A stretch of 8,956 nt of DNA from UBA11540 sp045531755 (GTDB lineage Bacteria; Bacillota; Clostridia; Oscillospirales; Ruminococcaceae): contig JAZSEP010000033.1 in the NCBI GenBank assembly GCA_045531755.1, forward strand, positions 1 through 8,956, in the 5' to 3' direction. Below the pieces are notes generated by a model. The model was given only the letters and a program-made list of their open reading frames with translations, was not told where the DNA came from and did no database searches. Shown here piece by piece: positions 1 through 6,366 of the stretch. The position numbers were made by a program, and so were the translations under genes. Numbering within the stretch: the first letter of the stretch is position 1; every line of letters starts with the position of its first letter.

Positions 1-1
1 G

Positions 2-1222
2 CTTGCAGGAAGAGTGAACGGCGCAAAAACAAGCCTTTCTTCGATGTTTGAAGCTGTCGGCGAATACGGTGCAGGCAAAATCACCGAAGAAAAACTACGT
101 GAATATGAGTGCAAAACCTGCCCGACCTGCGGCTCCTGCTCGGGTATGTATACCGCAAATTCGATGAACTGCCTGACTGAAGCTCTCGGTATGGGACTCA
201 AAGGCAACGGAACGGTTCCTGCCGTTTACTCCGCAAGAATTGAGCTTGCAAAGCACGCAGGCATGGCGGTTATGGATGTCCTGAAGAAAAATATCCGTCC
301 CCGTGACGTTATGACCGAAAAAGCATTTATGAACGCTCTGACGGTTGATATGGCTCTCGGCTGTTCAACAAACAGTATGCTTCATCTTCCTGCAATCGCT
401 CACGAATGCGGAATTGAAATCAATCTTGATATCGCAAACAAGATAAGCGAAAAAACTCCCAATCTCTGTCACCTTGCACCCGCAGGCAGAACGTATATTG
501 AAGATCTTGACGAAGCTGGCGGCGTTTATGCCGTTATGAACGAGCTTTCAAAGAAAAAACTTCTGAACCTCGATTGTATCACCGTAACGGGTAAAACCGT
601 CGGCGAAAATATAGAAGGATGTATAAATCTCAACCATGATGTAATAAGACCCGTTGAAAATCCTTACAGCGAAACGGGCGGTATTGCTGTTTTGAGAGGT
701 AACCTTGCCCCTGACAGCAGCGTTGTCAAGCGTTCCGCCGTTCTTCCCGAAATGCTTGTTCACGAAGGACCCGCAAAGGTATTCGACTGCGAGGAAGATG
801 CACAGGCGGCGATAAACGCCGGCAAAATCGTTGCAGGAGACGTCGTTGTTATCCGTTACGAAGGTCCCAAAGGCGGTCCCGGTATGCGCGAAATGCTGAA
901 CCCAACCTCTGCTATTATGGGTATGGGACTTGGAAGCAGCGTTGCATTGATTACAGACGGACGTTTCAGCGGTGCTACAAGAGGCGCTTGCATCGGCCAC
1001 GTTTCTCCCGAAGCGGCAAGCGGCGGAGTTATTGGTATTGTTCAAGACGGAGATATTATCAGCATAAATATTCCTGAAAACAAGCTTGAGCTCAAGGTTT
1101 CTCAGGAGGAAATCGACAGAAGAATGGCAGGCTTTGTGCCCAAGACTAAAGAGCTTTCAGGCTATCTTAAGCGCTATGCCGCACTCGTTTCAAGCGGTGC
1201 CAAAGGCGCAATCCTCAACTGA
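2..1222 (+). CDS. ilvD: Dihydroxy-acid dehydratase, 5' end cut by window edge
   Basis: IlvD removes water from 2,3-dihydroxy-isovalerate and 2,3-dihydroxy-3-methylvalerate, the step before transamination to valine and isoleucine. It is a cytosolic iron-sulfur enzyme. The frame is open from the first bases (codons Leu-Ala-Gly-Arg precede the GTG at 14), so the gene is cut by the window edge and does not start at that GTG. About 406 residues are visible out of a usual 550-570. The N-terminal Cys-Asp-Lys cluster motif is therefore outside the window. Visible family motifs are CPTCGSCSGMYTANSMN (one cluster Cys), GCSTNSMLHLPAIAHE, KGGPGMREM, LITDGRFSGATRG and GHVSPEAASGG, in the expected order, with a normal C-terminus. 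The TGA stop is followed one base later by the start of the DUF815 gene, so the two are probably co-transcribed. The related sugar-acid dehydratase Edd is less likely because the motifs read as IlvD. Confidence 0.96.
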   Translation, partial: LAGRVNGAKTSLSSMFEAVGEYGAGKITEEKLREYECKTCPTCGSCSGMYTANSMNCLTEALGMGLKGNGTVPAVYSARIELAKHAGMAVMDVLKKNIRPRDVMTEKAFMNALTVDMALGCSTNSMLHLPAIAHECGIEINLDIANKISEKTPNLCHLAPAGRTYIEDLDEAGGVYAVMNELSKKKLLNLDCITVTGKTVGENIEGCINLNHDVIRPVENPYSETGGIAVLRGNLAPDSSVVKRSAVLPEMLVHEGPAKVFDCEEDAQAAINAGKIVAGDVVVIRYEGPKGGPGMREMLNPTSAIMGMGLGSSVALITDGRFSGATRGACIGHVSPEAASGGVIGIVQDGDIISINIPENKLELKVSQEEIDRRMAGFVPKTKELSGYLKRYAALVSSGAKGAILN

Positions 1223-1223
1223 T

Positions 1224-2438
1224 ATGGCTATGGATAGTAAACTCAAATCCTTAAATCTCCGTATACACACACTGACAATCTTCCGTTCTCTGCTTTCCGA
1301 CCCTGTCATCAGCGCACTGTGCAGATACCTTTCTTGTTTGGAGAAAGGCGTCCTGCTCAAAAGCGTATCAGCATATTCGGATTTTGTTTCGCTTGTATAT
1401 AAAAGCTCAAACGGCAACCTTACTGAGTACATACGCGATATCGTTAACAACGACGAGAACGTATATATCCGTCTTATCGGTTGCAAAAAGACTCCCGAAG
1501 AGCTTATGGAGCGTTGTGCTGTTGAAGAACTGAAGGTTTTACAGGAGGTTTCCTCACTTACCCCTGACGCACTTCGTTCTTCTCTCGAATGGGATGGCTT
1601 TTTGCCCACTTTTGAAACGTCGGATATTGACATCGCATCTGATTACAAGCACAGAATTGCAAATATTCAGCGCTACGGCTACGGTATATATGCCCGATAT
1701 CATATGTTCTACGTCAACGAGCAAAATCATATCGTGCCTGTCAAAAACCCCGACGGTACGCGTCTTGAGTCTTTAATCGACTACAAGCGCGAGCAGAAGA
1801 TTATTGTTGATAACACGGTGGCCCTGCTTGAAGAAAAGCCTGCGGCGAATATTCTGCTCACAGGTGATGCAGGCACCGGAAAATCTTCTACTGTAAAAGC
1901 CGTTGTTAACGAGCTTTATAACCGAGGACTCAGAATCATTGAAGTCAGAAAAGAACAGCTTAGAGAGATACCAGCCCTTCTCGATGAGCTCAGCGTAAAT
2001 CCGCTTAAGTTCATTCTGTTTATCGACGATTTATCCTTCCAAAAGGATGACGATAACTACAGCGCTTTAAAGGCAGTGCTTGAAGGCTCTGTATCTGCAA
2101 AATCCTCAAACGTAGTTATCTACGCTACGAGCAACCGTCGTCATCTCGTCAAAGAAACCTTCTCTGACCGCGAGGGTGATGACGTTCATCGCAACGACAC
2201 GATGCAGGAAATGCTTTCACTTTCTGACAGATTTGGTATTCAGATTACCTTCCAAAAGCCCGACAAAAAGACCTATCTTGATATTGTCAGCCATCTTGCG
2301 AAGGAAAACGGGATATCGCTTCCCGAAAACGAGCTTGAGCTTCTTGCAGAACAGTTTGCGCTCAGCCGTGGCGGTCGTTCTGCCCGTGCTGCAAAGCAGT
2401 TAATCGACGATCTGATTGCAAGAGGAACACAGAAATAA
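1224..2438 (+). CDS. DUF815-family AAA+ ATP-binding protein
   Basis: This is a predicted cytosolic P-loop ATPase of the DUF815 (COG2607) family, whose cellular role is not established. The protein is 404 residues. The first about 200 are a helical N-terminal region without a motif I recognise. The ATPase core follows: Walker A GDAGTGKSS (residues 214-222, Lys220), Walker B FILFIDDLSF (Asp268-Asp269), a sensor-1-like stretch VVIYATSNRRHLV (Asn304), and an arginine-bearing GGRSARAAKQ near residues 383-392 resembling sensor 2. The frame is open back to 1086, inside ilvD, but the upstream part is only the shadow of ilvD. ATG 1224 is chosen because it lies one base after the ilvD stop. A second ATG two codons on (1230) is also possible. 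No good ribosome site precedes either (AAAGG at 1202-1206 is too far), so translation probably depends on coupling to ilvD. The gene ends just before a strong terminator. Confidence 0.88.
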   Translation: MAMDSKLKSLNLRIHTLTIFRSLLSDPVISALCRYLSCLEKGVLLKSVSAYSDFVSLVYKSSNGNLTEYIRDIVNNDENVYIRLIGCKKTPEELMERCAVEELKVLQEVSSLTPDALRSSLEWDGFLPTFETSDIDIASDYKHRIANIQRYGYGIYARYHMFYVNEQNHIVPVKNPDGTRLESLIDYKREQKIIVDNTVALLEEKPAANILLTGDAGTGKSSTVKAVVNELYNRGLRIIEVRKEQLREIPALLDELSVNPLKFILFIDDLSFQKDDDNYSALKAVLEGSVSAKSSNVVIYATSNRRHLVKETFSDREGDDVHRNDTMQEMLSLSDRFGIQITFQKPDKKTYLDIVSHLAKENGISLPENELELLAEQFALSRGGRSARAAKQLIDDLIARGTQK

Positions 2439-2442
2439 TTTA

Positions 2443-2480
2443 AAGCCCCACACCAATTTTTCGGTGTGGGGCTTATTTTT
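2443..2480 (+). terminator. Bidirectional intrinsic terminator between convergent operons
   Basis: A perfect 12-bp stem (AAGCCCCACACC at 2443-2454 with GGTGTGGGGCTT at 2463-2474) encloses an 8-base loop. TTATTTTTATTTATT follows on the + strand. It starts five bases after the DUF815 stop and abuts the stop of the - strand phosphodiesterase gene at 2479. On the - strand the trailing run is weaker (CTTTAAATTATTT), but the stem is the same, so it probably serves both transcripts. Confidence 0.93.
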
Positions 2481-3507
2481 ATTTATTATAGTTTTCGTAA
2501 ACTTCTTTGAGTCTATGCGGATAGTCGGTCATAATACCGTCTGCGCCGATTTCTATGAGATACTTCATCTCTTCCACGTCATTGATTGTCCAATAATGAA
2601 CAGCCAGGTTGTGTTTATGTGCTGTATTTACAAGCGTTTTTGTAGCAAGATTAAATCCAAGTTGTTCTGTAGGAAGCTGGAACACGCACATTCCGTCGGT
2701 GAAGAAAAGGTCAAGCTTTAAAAGCTGAAGTACGAAGAAGGTTGTTGCTCCGCCCGTTCCGGGAGAGTACATAAACTCCTCGGGTACCTCTCCTGCCTTT
2801 TGCATTCTCTTGTATTCGTTATAAAGGTCGTCATGGAAGCTTGCAAGCACTACTCTATCAAACGCATCGTGCTTTTCGAGAAGCTTCACTATCTCGGCAA
2901 GCGCCTTCATACCGAGTTCGCCGTCTTGTTTTATCTCAACGTTGATGCGGTTATTCGGGAAAGAGGTTATGAGCTCCTCGAGTGTTGTTGCAAGGAACAC
3001 CTTTTCGTCTCTCGGCTCAACGCCTTCGGGATACGTGACGTCAGTTGGATACTTCTCAACGCCGTTTTCGTCAACAAAATGTTTTCTCTCACCGTTCAAG
3101 GCGTCGTTGTCATCGGTCGGATTTGTATAGCCGAAATCAACCTTCTGCGCCATAAGGTCGCTATAGTTCCAATCGGCAATTGCGCCCGTGACATTCGTTT
3201 TTCTATCAAGTGTAGTATCGTGCGAAAGGATAACCACGCCGTCCTTAGTGATACTGACGTCAGTTTCCATCATAACGTTTTTATCAACGCTATACGCATT
3301 ATAAAACGCTTCCAGGGTGTTATCTGGGAATTCTTTATTTCCGCCACCGTGAGCGATAAGAAGAGGCATTTGGGTGTCCTTCATCATCGGGTTGTCGAGC
3401 TTGAAGTTGTCAGGTCTCGGAACCAAAGCCAAAACAGCATAAACGACCAAGATGCTCACAATAACTATAGCTGTAATCTTCAGTCCTTTTTTAGTCTTTG
3501 CTTTCAT
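2479..3507 (-). CDS. Membrane-anchored glycerophosphodiester phosphodiesterase
   Basis: GDPD enzymes cleave glycerophosphodiesters into glycerol-3-phosphate and an alcohol, using a TIM barrel and a divalent metal. The 342-residue protein begins with a Lys-rich segment and one hydrophobic helix (about residues 10-30) with no clear cleavage site. A membrane anchor with the enzyme outside the cell is the simplest reading. The catalytic domain runs from about 48 to 335: IAHGGGNKEFPDNT (His53), METDVSITKDG (metal ligands Glu81, Asp83), ILSHDTTLDR (general-acid His96), NVEIK (Glu191, Lys193), HYWTIND (Trp306) and GADGIMTDYP (Asp328). The usual His-Arg-Gly at the first catalytic His is His-Gly-Gly here. 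AGGAAAGGAAG lies upstream of the ATG. The gene follows the HAD gene by 16 bases and is last in the pepT operon. Family membership is sure; substrate is not. Confidence 0.93.
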   Translation of the reverse strand: MKAKTKKGLKITAIVIVSILVVYAVLALVPRPDNFKLDNPMMKDTQMPLLIAHGGGNKEFPDNTLEAFYNAYSVDKNVMMETDVSITKDGVVILSHDTTLDRKTNVTGAIADWNYSDLMAQKVDFGYTNPTDDNDALNGERKHFVDENGVEKYPTDVTYPEGVEPRDEKVFLATTLEELITSFPNNRINVEIKQDGELGMKALAEIVKLLEKHDAFDRVVLASFHDDLYNEYKRMQKAGEVPEEFMYSPGTGGATTFFVLQLLKLDLFFTDGMCVFQLPTEQLGFNLATKTLVNTAHKHNLAVHYWTINDVEEMKYLIEIGADGIMTDYPHRLKEVYENYNK

Positions 3508-3523
3508 TTTTCGTCTTCCTTTC

Positions 3524-4228
3524 CTATCTTGAAATGAATTCTATAAGGTCGTCAAAGCTTCCGTTTGGAAAATCTGATACGTCGGTATCGGTCTCATTTA
3601 TCAGGCAATCGGTCAGCAGAAACACTTTCACACCAAGTCTTTCTGCAACCATATCGTCCGAAACGTCATTACCTACCATAAGGCACTCTTCGGGTTTTAC
3701 GCCAAGCTTATTGATAATTTCTTTGTAATACTCGGGGTTAGGTTTGCAGTAATTCGAATTCTCGTATGTAGTGTAAAGCTCGAAGTCTTCGGGGACAAGT
3801 CCTGCCCAAGCTATACGTTTTTGGGTCGCTATCGCAGGGAAAATCGGGTTAGTAGCAAGAGCAACCCGAATTCCCTTTTCTTTGAGCAGGTCTATAACCT
3901 CTTTTGCTTTTGTATTAAATCCGCATACTTCTTTTACCTTGTCGAAGTCTTCTCGGTAAAACTCATCAAATTTTGGAAGGTCTTTTCTCGAATCTTCGCC
4001 GTAGCGCGCGGCAAAATCGTCCCAAAAGACCTCTTCATTTGTCTTTTTACCCGTATTCTTTATCATAGCCATCGTTCCTGCCCAAACCGCTTTTATGAGG
4101 TCTGTGGGCTCATATCCGAACGGAGCAAGACGCTTTGCAAGCAGTCCAAAATAGGTCTTTACAAACACATCCTGATCCATTGGCAATAACGTTCCGTCAA
4201 GGTCAAATAGAACTGTGGTAATCGTCAT
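3524..4228 (-). CDS. HAD-superfamily hydrolase (phosphatase), cap C1 type
   Basis: This is a predicted cytosolic Mg-dependent phosphatase of the haloacid dehalogenase superfamily, 234 residues. All four motifs are present: I FDLDGT (nucleophile Asp9, acid/base Asp11), II ALATN (Thr126), III CKPNP (Lys162) and IV VGNDVSDD (Asp188, Asp191/192). About 110 residues between motifs I and II form a helical cap, typical of phosphoglycolate-phosphatase-like members. The substrate cannot be read from the sequence. The start has AGGAG seven bases upstream, and this ribosome site overlaps the TAG stop of pepT (10-base gap), which points to co-translation in one operon. Given the phosphodiesterase next in the operon, a small phosphate ester such as glycerol phosphate is conceivable but speculative. 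Confidence 0.9.
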   Translation of the reverse strand: MTITTVLFDLDGTLLPMDQDVFVKTYFGLLAKRLAPFGYEPTDLIKAVWAGTMAMIKNTGKKTNEEVFWDDFAARYGEDSRKDLPKFDEFYREDFDKVKEVCGFNTKAKEVIDLLKEKGIRVALATNPIFPAIATQKRIAWAGLVPEDFELYTTYENSNYCKPNPEYYKEIINKLGVKPEECLMVGNDVSDDMVAERLGVKVFLLTDCLINETDTDVSDFPNGSFDDLIEFISR

Positions 4229-4238
4229 AGTGTATCTC

Positions 4239-5444
4239 CTAATTCTTCATCAACGTTATCAACACTTCAACCATTTTTTCCATAGATTGAATGGGAATAA
4301 ACTCGTGTACGCCGTGAAAATTAGCACCACCGGTTGAGATATTGGGACACGGAAGTCCTTCGTAAGAAAGTCTTGCACCGTCTGTTCCGCCTCGTATGGG
4401 GATTATTATTGGGTCGACGCCAGCGGACTTCATTGCATTTACTGCATTGTCAATGATATGCATAAAAGGGGCTATCTTTTCTTTCATGTTGTAATAGCTG
4501 TCCTGAACGTCGGCTTCAAAGGTCCCTTCGCCGTAAATTCCGTTGAGATAAACAACAAGATTTTTGATAAATTCCTTGCGTTTTAAAAAGGCTTCCATAG
4601 AGTGATCTCTTATGATATATTCTAATTCTGCCAAGGTTTCGTCACCCTCCATACCGCAAAGGTGATAGAATCCCTCATACCCCTCGGTGTGAGAAGGCGT
4701 TTCGGCTTTTGGCAACATATTTATAAATTCCGCTGCCAAAAGGCTTGCGTTCTTCATTTTATTTTTTGCGCTTCCCGGATGAATATTGACACCGTGAACC
4801 GTTATTTTTGCTGAAGCGGCGTTGAAGTTTTCATATTCGATTTCTCCAAGCTCTCCGCCGTCAACTGTATATGCCCAATCACAAGAAAAGCGTTTCAAAT
4901 CAAACCTGTCTGCTCCCCTGCCAATCTCCTCATCAGGTGTAAATCCTACAGCAATTCTTCCGTGACTTATTTCGGGGTGAGACACAAGATATTCGCACGC
5001 AGAAATAATTTCGGCAATTCCCGCCTTATCGTCGGCACCAAGAAGCGTGGTCCCGTCTGTTGTTATGATGTCGCATCCAACATACTTTTCGAGGTACGGA
5101 AAATCTTTGACTCTGATCGAGACCTTTTCGTTTAGCTGTATGTCGCCGCCGTGATATTTAACGACCTGTGGCTTTATTCCGTCGCCTTTTACAGCAGGGC
5201 TTGTGTCCATATGAGCGATAAATCCTATAGAAGGATCGTTTTCCCTGCCCTGACTTGCCTCAACGACACCATAAACGTATCCATTTTCATCAATTTCAAC
5301 TTCTGTAAGTCCTATGTTTTTCAGTTCCTCTGCAATATACCTGCCCAACACAAGCTGACTTGCAGAAGACGGACAAGACTCCGAGCTCTCGTCAGAGTTC
5401 GTTCCAAAGGAGACGTATTTTAAAAATCTTTTACTTACTGTCAT
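4239..5444 (-). CDS. pepT: Peptidase T (tripeptide aminopeptidase, M20B)
   Basis: PepT releases the N-terminal residue from tripeptides in the cytosol, using two zinc ions; it serves peptide scavenging. The 401-residue product aligns in recall with E. coli PepT along its whole length. Visible landmarks are GFIAHMDTSP (His78, Asp80), TLLGADDKAG (bridging Asp138), FTPDEEIGRGA (catalytic Glu172, metal Glu173), YTVDGGELGE (Asp195), the dimerisation-domain stretch NFNAASAKITVHGVNIHPG, IRGGTDGARLS, and NFHGVHEF with the last metal His (His377). The frame could start 11 codons earlier at 5477, but that ATG sits inside a TATAAT box and has no ribosome site. ATG 5444 has GAGGTG six bases upstream and gives the family's usual N-terminus (SKRFLKYVS). 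It is first in the operon with the HAD and phosphodiesterase genes. All catalytic residues are present. Confidence 0.96.
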   Translation of the reverse strand: MTVSKRFLKYVSFGTNSDESSESCPSSASQLVLGRYIAEELKNIGLTEVEIDENGYVYGVVEASQGRENDPSIGFIAHMDTSPAVKGDGIKPQVVKYHGGDIQLNEKVSIRVKDFPYLEKYVGCDIITTDGTTLLGADDKAGIAEIISACEYLVSHPEISHGRIAVGFTPDEEIGRGADRFDLKRFSCDWAYTVDGGELGEIEYENFNAASAKITVHGVNIHPGSAKNKMKNASLLAAEFINMLPKAETPSHTEGYEGFYHLCGMEGDETLAELEYIIRDHSMEAFLKRKEFIKNLVVYLNGIYGEGTFEADVQDSYYNMKEKIAPFMHIIDNAVNAMKSAGVDPIIIPIRGGTDGARLSYEGLPCPNISTGGANFHGVHEFIPIQSMEKMVEVLITLMKN

Positions 5445-5450
5445 TTCGTA

Positions 5451-5456
5451 CACCTC
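5451..5456 (-). promoter_or_regulatory. Ribosome binding site that fixes the pepT start
   Basis: On the - strand GAGGTG lies six bases before ATG 5444. The longer in-frame start at 5477 has no such site. Confidence 0.75.
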
Positions 5457-5475
5457 GCTTTTGTACCTTTTAAAC

Positions 5476-5504
5476 ATTATAGCAAATTCAAGGTTTGTTG
5501 TAAA
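5476..5504 (-). promoter_or_regulatory. Extended -10 promoter of the pepT operon
   Basis: On the - strand, -35 TTTACA (5499-5504), a 17-base spacer and a consensus -10 TATAAT (5476-5481) preceded by TGC (5482-5484), which makes an extended -10. Transcription would start near 5469, giving a leader of roughly 25 bases that holds the pepT ribosome site. It probably drives pepT, the HAD gene and the phosphodiesterase gene. No operator-like repeat is seen around it. Confidence 0.82.
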
Positions 5505-5517
5505 TATGTCAATCAGT

Positions 5518-5545
5518 TTTGGTTCACGGGTTCAAGTCCTCTACA
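5518..5545 (+). other. tRNA T-arm-like fragment, opposite to the tRNA genes
   Basis: The + strand contains CACGGGTTCAAGTCCTCTAC, which resembles the T-arm and start of the 3' acceptor strand of a tRNA. Twelve bases (GGTTCAAGTCCT, 5529-5540) are the exact reverse complement of the T-arm segment of tRNA-Leu(UAG) at 5599-5610 as read on this strand. The same 12 bases recur in tRNA-Leu(CAG) at 5735-5746. There is no tRNA body upstream: the preceding bases are the pepT promoter region. No acceptor partner or CCA follows. It could be a tRNA remnant, a scar of an integration site, or chance similarity. Confidence 0.4.
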
Positions 5546-5548
5546 TAA

Positions 5549-5586
5549 AAACAAAGCAGCAGACCGCACGGTCTGTTGCTTTGTTT
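5549..5586 (-). terminator. Intrinsic terminator of tRNA-Leu(UAG)
   Basis: An 18-bp stem with one G-T wobble (AAACAAAGCAGCAGACCG at 5549-5566 with its partner at 5569-5586) closes on a very small loop. On the - strand it is followed by a short T run and TATG. The first stem base on the - strand is the final A of the tRNA's encoded CCA. It separates the tRNA block from the pepT promoter. Confidence 0.9.
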
Positions 5587-5669
5587 GGTGCGGGTGACAG
5601 GACTTGAACCTGCACGGTGTTGCCGCAAGAACCTAAATCTTGTGCGTCTGCCAATTCCGCCACACCCGC
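5586..5669 (-). tRNA. tRNA-Leu (anticodon UAG)
   Basis: This is an 84-base class II tRNA including encoded CCA. Acceptor GCGGGTG pairs fully with CACCCGC, with discriminator A as expected for leucine. The D-arm contains AATTGGCAGACGC, the anticodon stem CAAGA/TCTTG holds loop TTTAGGT (anticodon UAG, reads CUN codons), a leucine-type variable arm follows, and the T-arm is GCAGG-TTCAAGT-CCTGT. It has its own plausible promoter and terminator and shares long stretches of the D- and T-arms with tRNA-Leu(CAG) just upstream. Confidence 0.97.
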
Positions 5670-5679
5670 ATATTCACAT

Positions 5680-5708
5680 TTTATATAACAAAACGCCCTT
5701 TTAGTCAG
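5680..5708 (-). promoter_or_regulatory. Possible promoter of tRNA-Leu(UAG), overlapping a terminator
   Basis: On the - strand, -35 CTGACT (5703-5708), a 17-base spacer and -10 TATAAA (5680-5685), ten bases before the tRNA 5' end. The spacer and -35 lie inside the terminator hairpin of tRNA-Leu(CAG). If it is not real, this tRNA would depend on read-through from upstream. Confidence 0.45.
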
Positions 5709-5721
5709 GGCGTTTTGTTAT
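5685..5721 (-). terminator. Terminator of tRNA-Leu(CAG)
   Basis: A perfect 14-bp stem (left arm 5685-5698, core AACAAAACGCCC; right arm 5708-5721) with a 9-base loop, ending one base from the encoded CCA of tRNA-Leu(CAG). On the - strand the second arm supplies most of the U-rich tail (TTTTGTTATATAAAAT). It probably also ends transcripts running down from the VanZ gene. Confidence 0.72.
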
Positions 5722-5808
5722 TGGTGCGGATAACAGGACTTGAACCTGCATGCAATTGCTTGCATATGGACCTGAACCATACGCGTCTGCCAATTCCCCC
5801 ATATCCGC
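5722..5808 (-). tRNA. tRNA-Leu (anticodon CAG)
   Basis: This is an 87-base class II tRNA including encoded CCA. Acceptor GCGGATA pairs with TATCCGC, discriminator A. Anticodon stem TATGG/CCATA holds loop TTCAGGT (anticodon CAG, reads CUG). The variable arm is long (GCAAGCAATTGC region), and the T-arm is GCAGG-TTCAAGT-CCTGT. A promoter lies at 5822-5850. It also sits 49 bases below the VanZ stop with no terminator between, so it may be cut out of that mRNA as well. Confidence 0.97.
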
Positions 5809-5821
5809 ATGACACCTGATT

Positions 5822-5850
5822 ATATTACCACACAAGGTACTAAAAGTCAA
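5822..5850 (-). promoter_or_regulatory. Promoter of tRNA-Leu(CAG)
   Basis: On the - strand, -35 TTGACT (5845-5850), a 17-base spacer and -10 TAATAT (5822-5827). A perfect TATAAT overlaps three bases further on (5819-5824) but at 20-base spacing. Transcription would start near 5815, a few bases before the mature 5' end at 5808. It lies between the VanZ stop and the tRNA. Confidence 0.65.
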
Positions 5851-5857
5851 GTAAATT

Positions 5858-6349
5858 CTAAGAAATGCGCCGCCTTTTATTCCACAAGCTTTTTGCAATT
5901 TTTTCAAAAATCAAAAAAACAGATATTCCAACGAACGCGCTCACAAAATCAAGGCAGATGTCCTCTGCCATCCCGCTTCTCCCTGCAACAAAATACTGAT
6001 GAATTTCATCGGTTGCTGCATAAAATAAGCAGAACGACATACTCAAAATCAGTTTGTTATTTTGCTGCATATCAAACGAAGCCGACAAAAATGCAACAGA
6101 AAGCACACCAAGAACCATATACACCAAAAAATGTGCACTTTTTCGTATAGCCTTGTGGTTTTCTTCTATAATTTTTTCAGTTTCTTCCACAGGTTTTGAC
6201 GGCATAACAATTTCAGATATATCTGTGGCAATATCTGTACTCGTCTGACCGCTTTGCTTCCCGTCCTCACAAGAAAATGCAAAAATCAGCGCCATCCACC
6301 CTACAAGAAGAATTGCAAGGATTATTGCAAGAGCTTTTCTGATTTTCAT
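5858..6349 (-). CDS. VanZ-like membrane protein
   Basis: VanZ-family proteins are small polytopic membrane proteins; the founder gives low-level teicoplanin resistance, but most members have unknown roles. The 163-residue product has four likely membrane segments (about 5-26, 72-90, 98-112, 133-150). The loop after the first segment is long and acidic. Family motifs are IFAFSCEDG after segment 1, RKSAHFLVYMVLG (Lys70, His73), TDEIHQYF (Asp114, Glu115, Gln118), GRSG (Arg124) and the following DICLDF (Asp130). The C-terminus is basic. It is third in the operon, 17 bases after the phosphatase stop. The ribosome site is poor (AAGG is about 15 bases from the ATG). No terminator follows it before the tRNA. 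Its place behind a polysaccharide kinase/phosphatase pair suggests a cell-envelope role, which is an inference. Confidence 0.88.
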   Translation of the reverse strand: MKIRKALAIILAILLVGWMALIFAFSCEDGKQSGQTSTDIATDISEIVMPSKPVEETEKIIEENHKAIRKSAHFLVYMVLGVLSVAFLSASFDMQQNNKLILSMSFCLFYAATDEIHQYFVAGRSGMAEDICLDFVSAFVGISVFLIFEKIAKSLWNKRRRIS

Positions 6350-6366
6350 AGCTTAATTACAACGCC

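Noticed and set aside
548..1045. 165-residue open frame on the - strand inside ilvD
   Set aside because: It lies wholly antisense to a strongly conserved gene, has low-complexity Asn/Ser/Ala content and no recognisable motif.
1086..1223. N-terminal extension of the DUF815 protein into ilvD
   Set aside because: The extra 46 residues are a frame-shifted reading of the conserved end of ilvD; ATG 1224 fits the gene junction.
2800..3537. 245-residue open frame on the + strand opposite the phosphodiesterase gene
   Set aside because: It is the antisense of a well-supported GDPD gene, with no ribosome site or family motif; length alone is not enough.
5445..5477. 11-codon N-terminal extension of pepT
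   Set aside because: The ATG at 5475-5477 shares bases with the TATAAT box and would lie upstream of the transcript start; ATG 5444 has a good ribosome site.
5701..5907. 68-residue - strand frame over tRNA-Leu(CAG)
   Set aside because: Its peptide (GELADAYGSG, VQVLLSAP) is the usual false translation of a tRNA gene.
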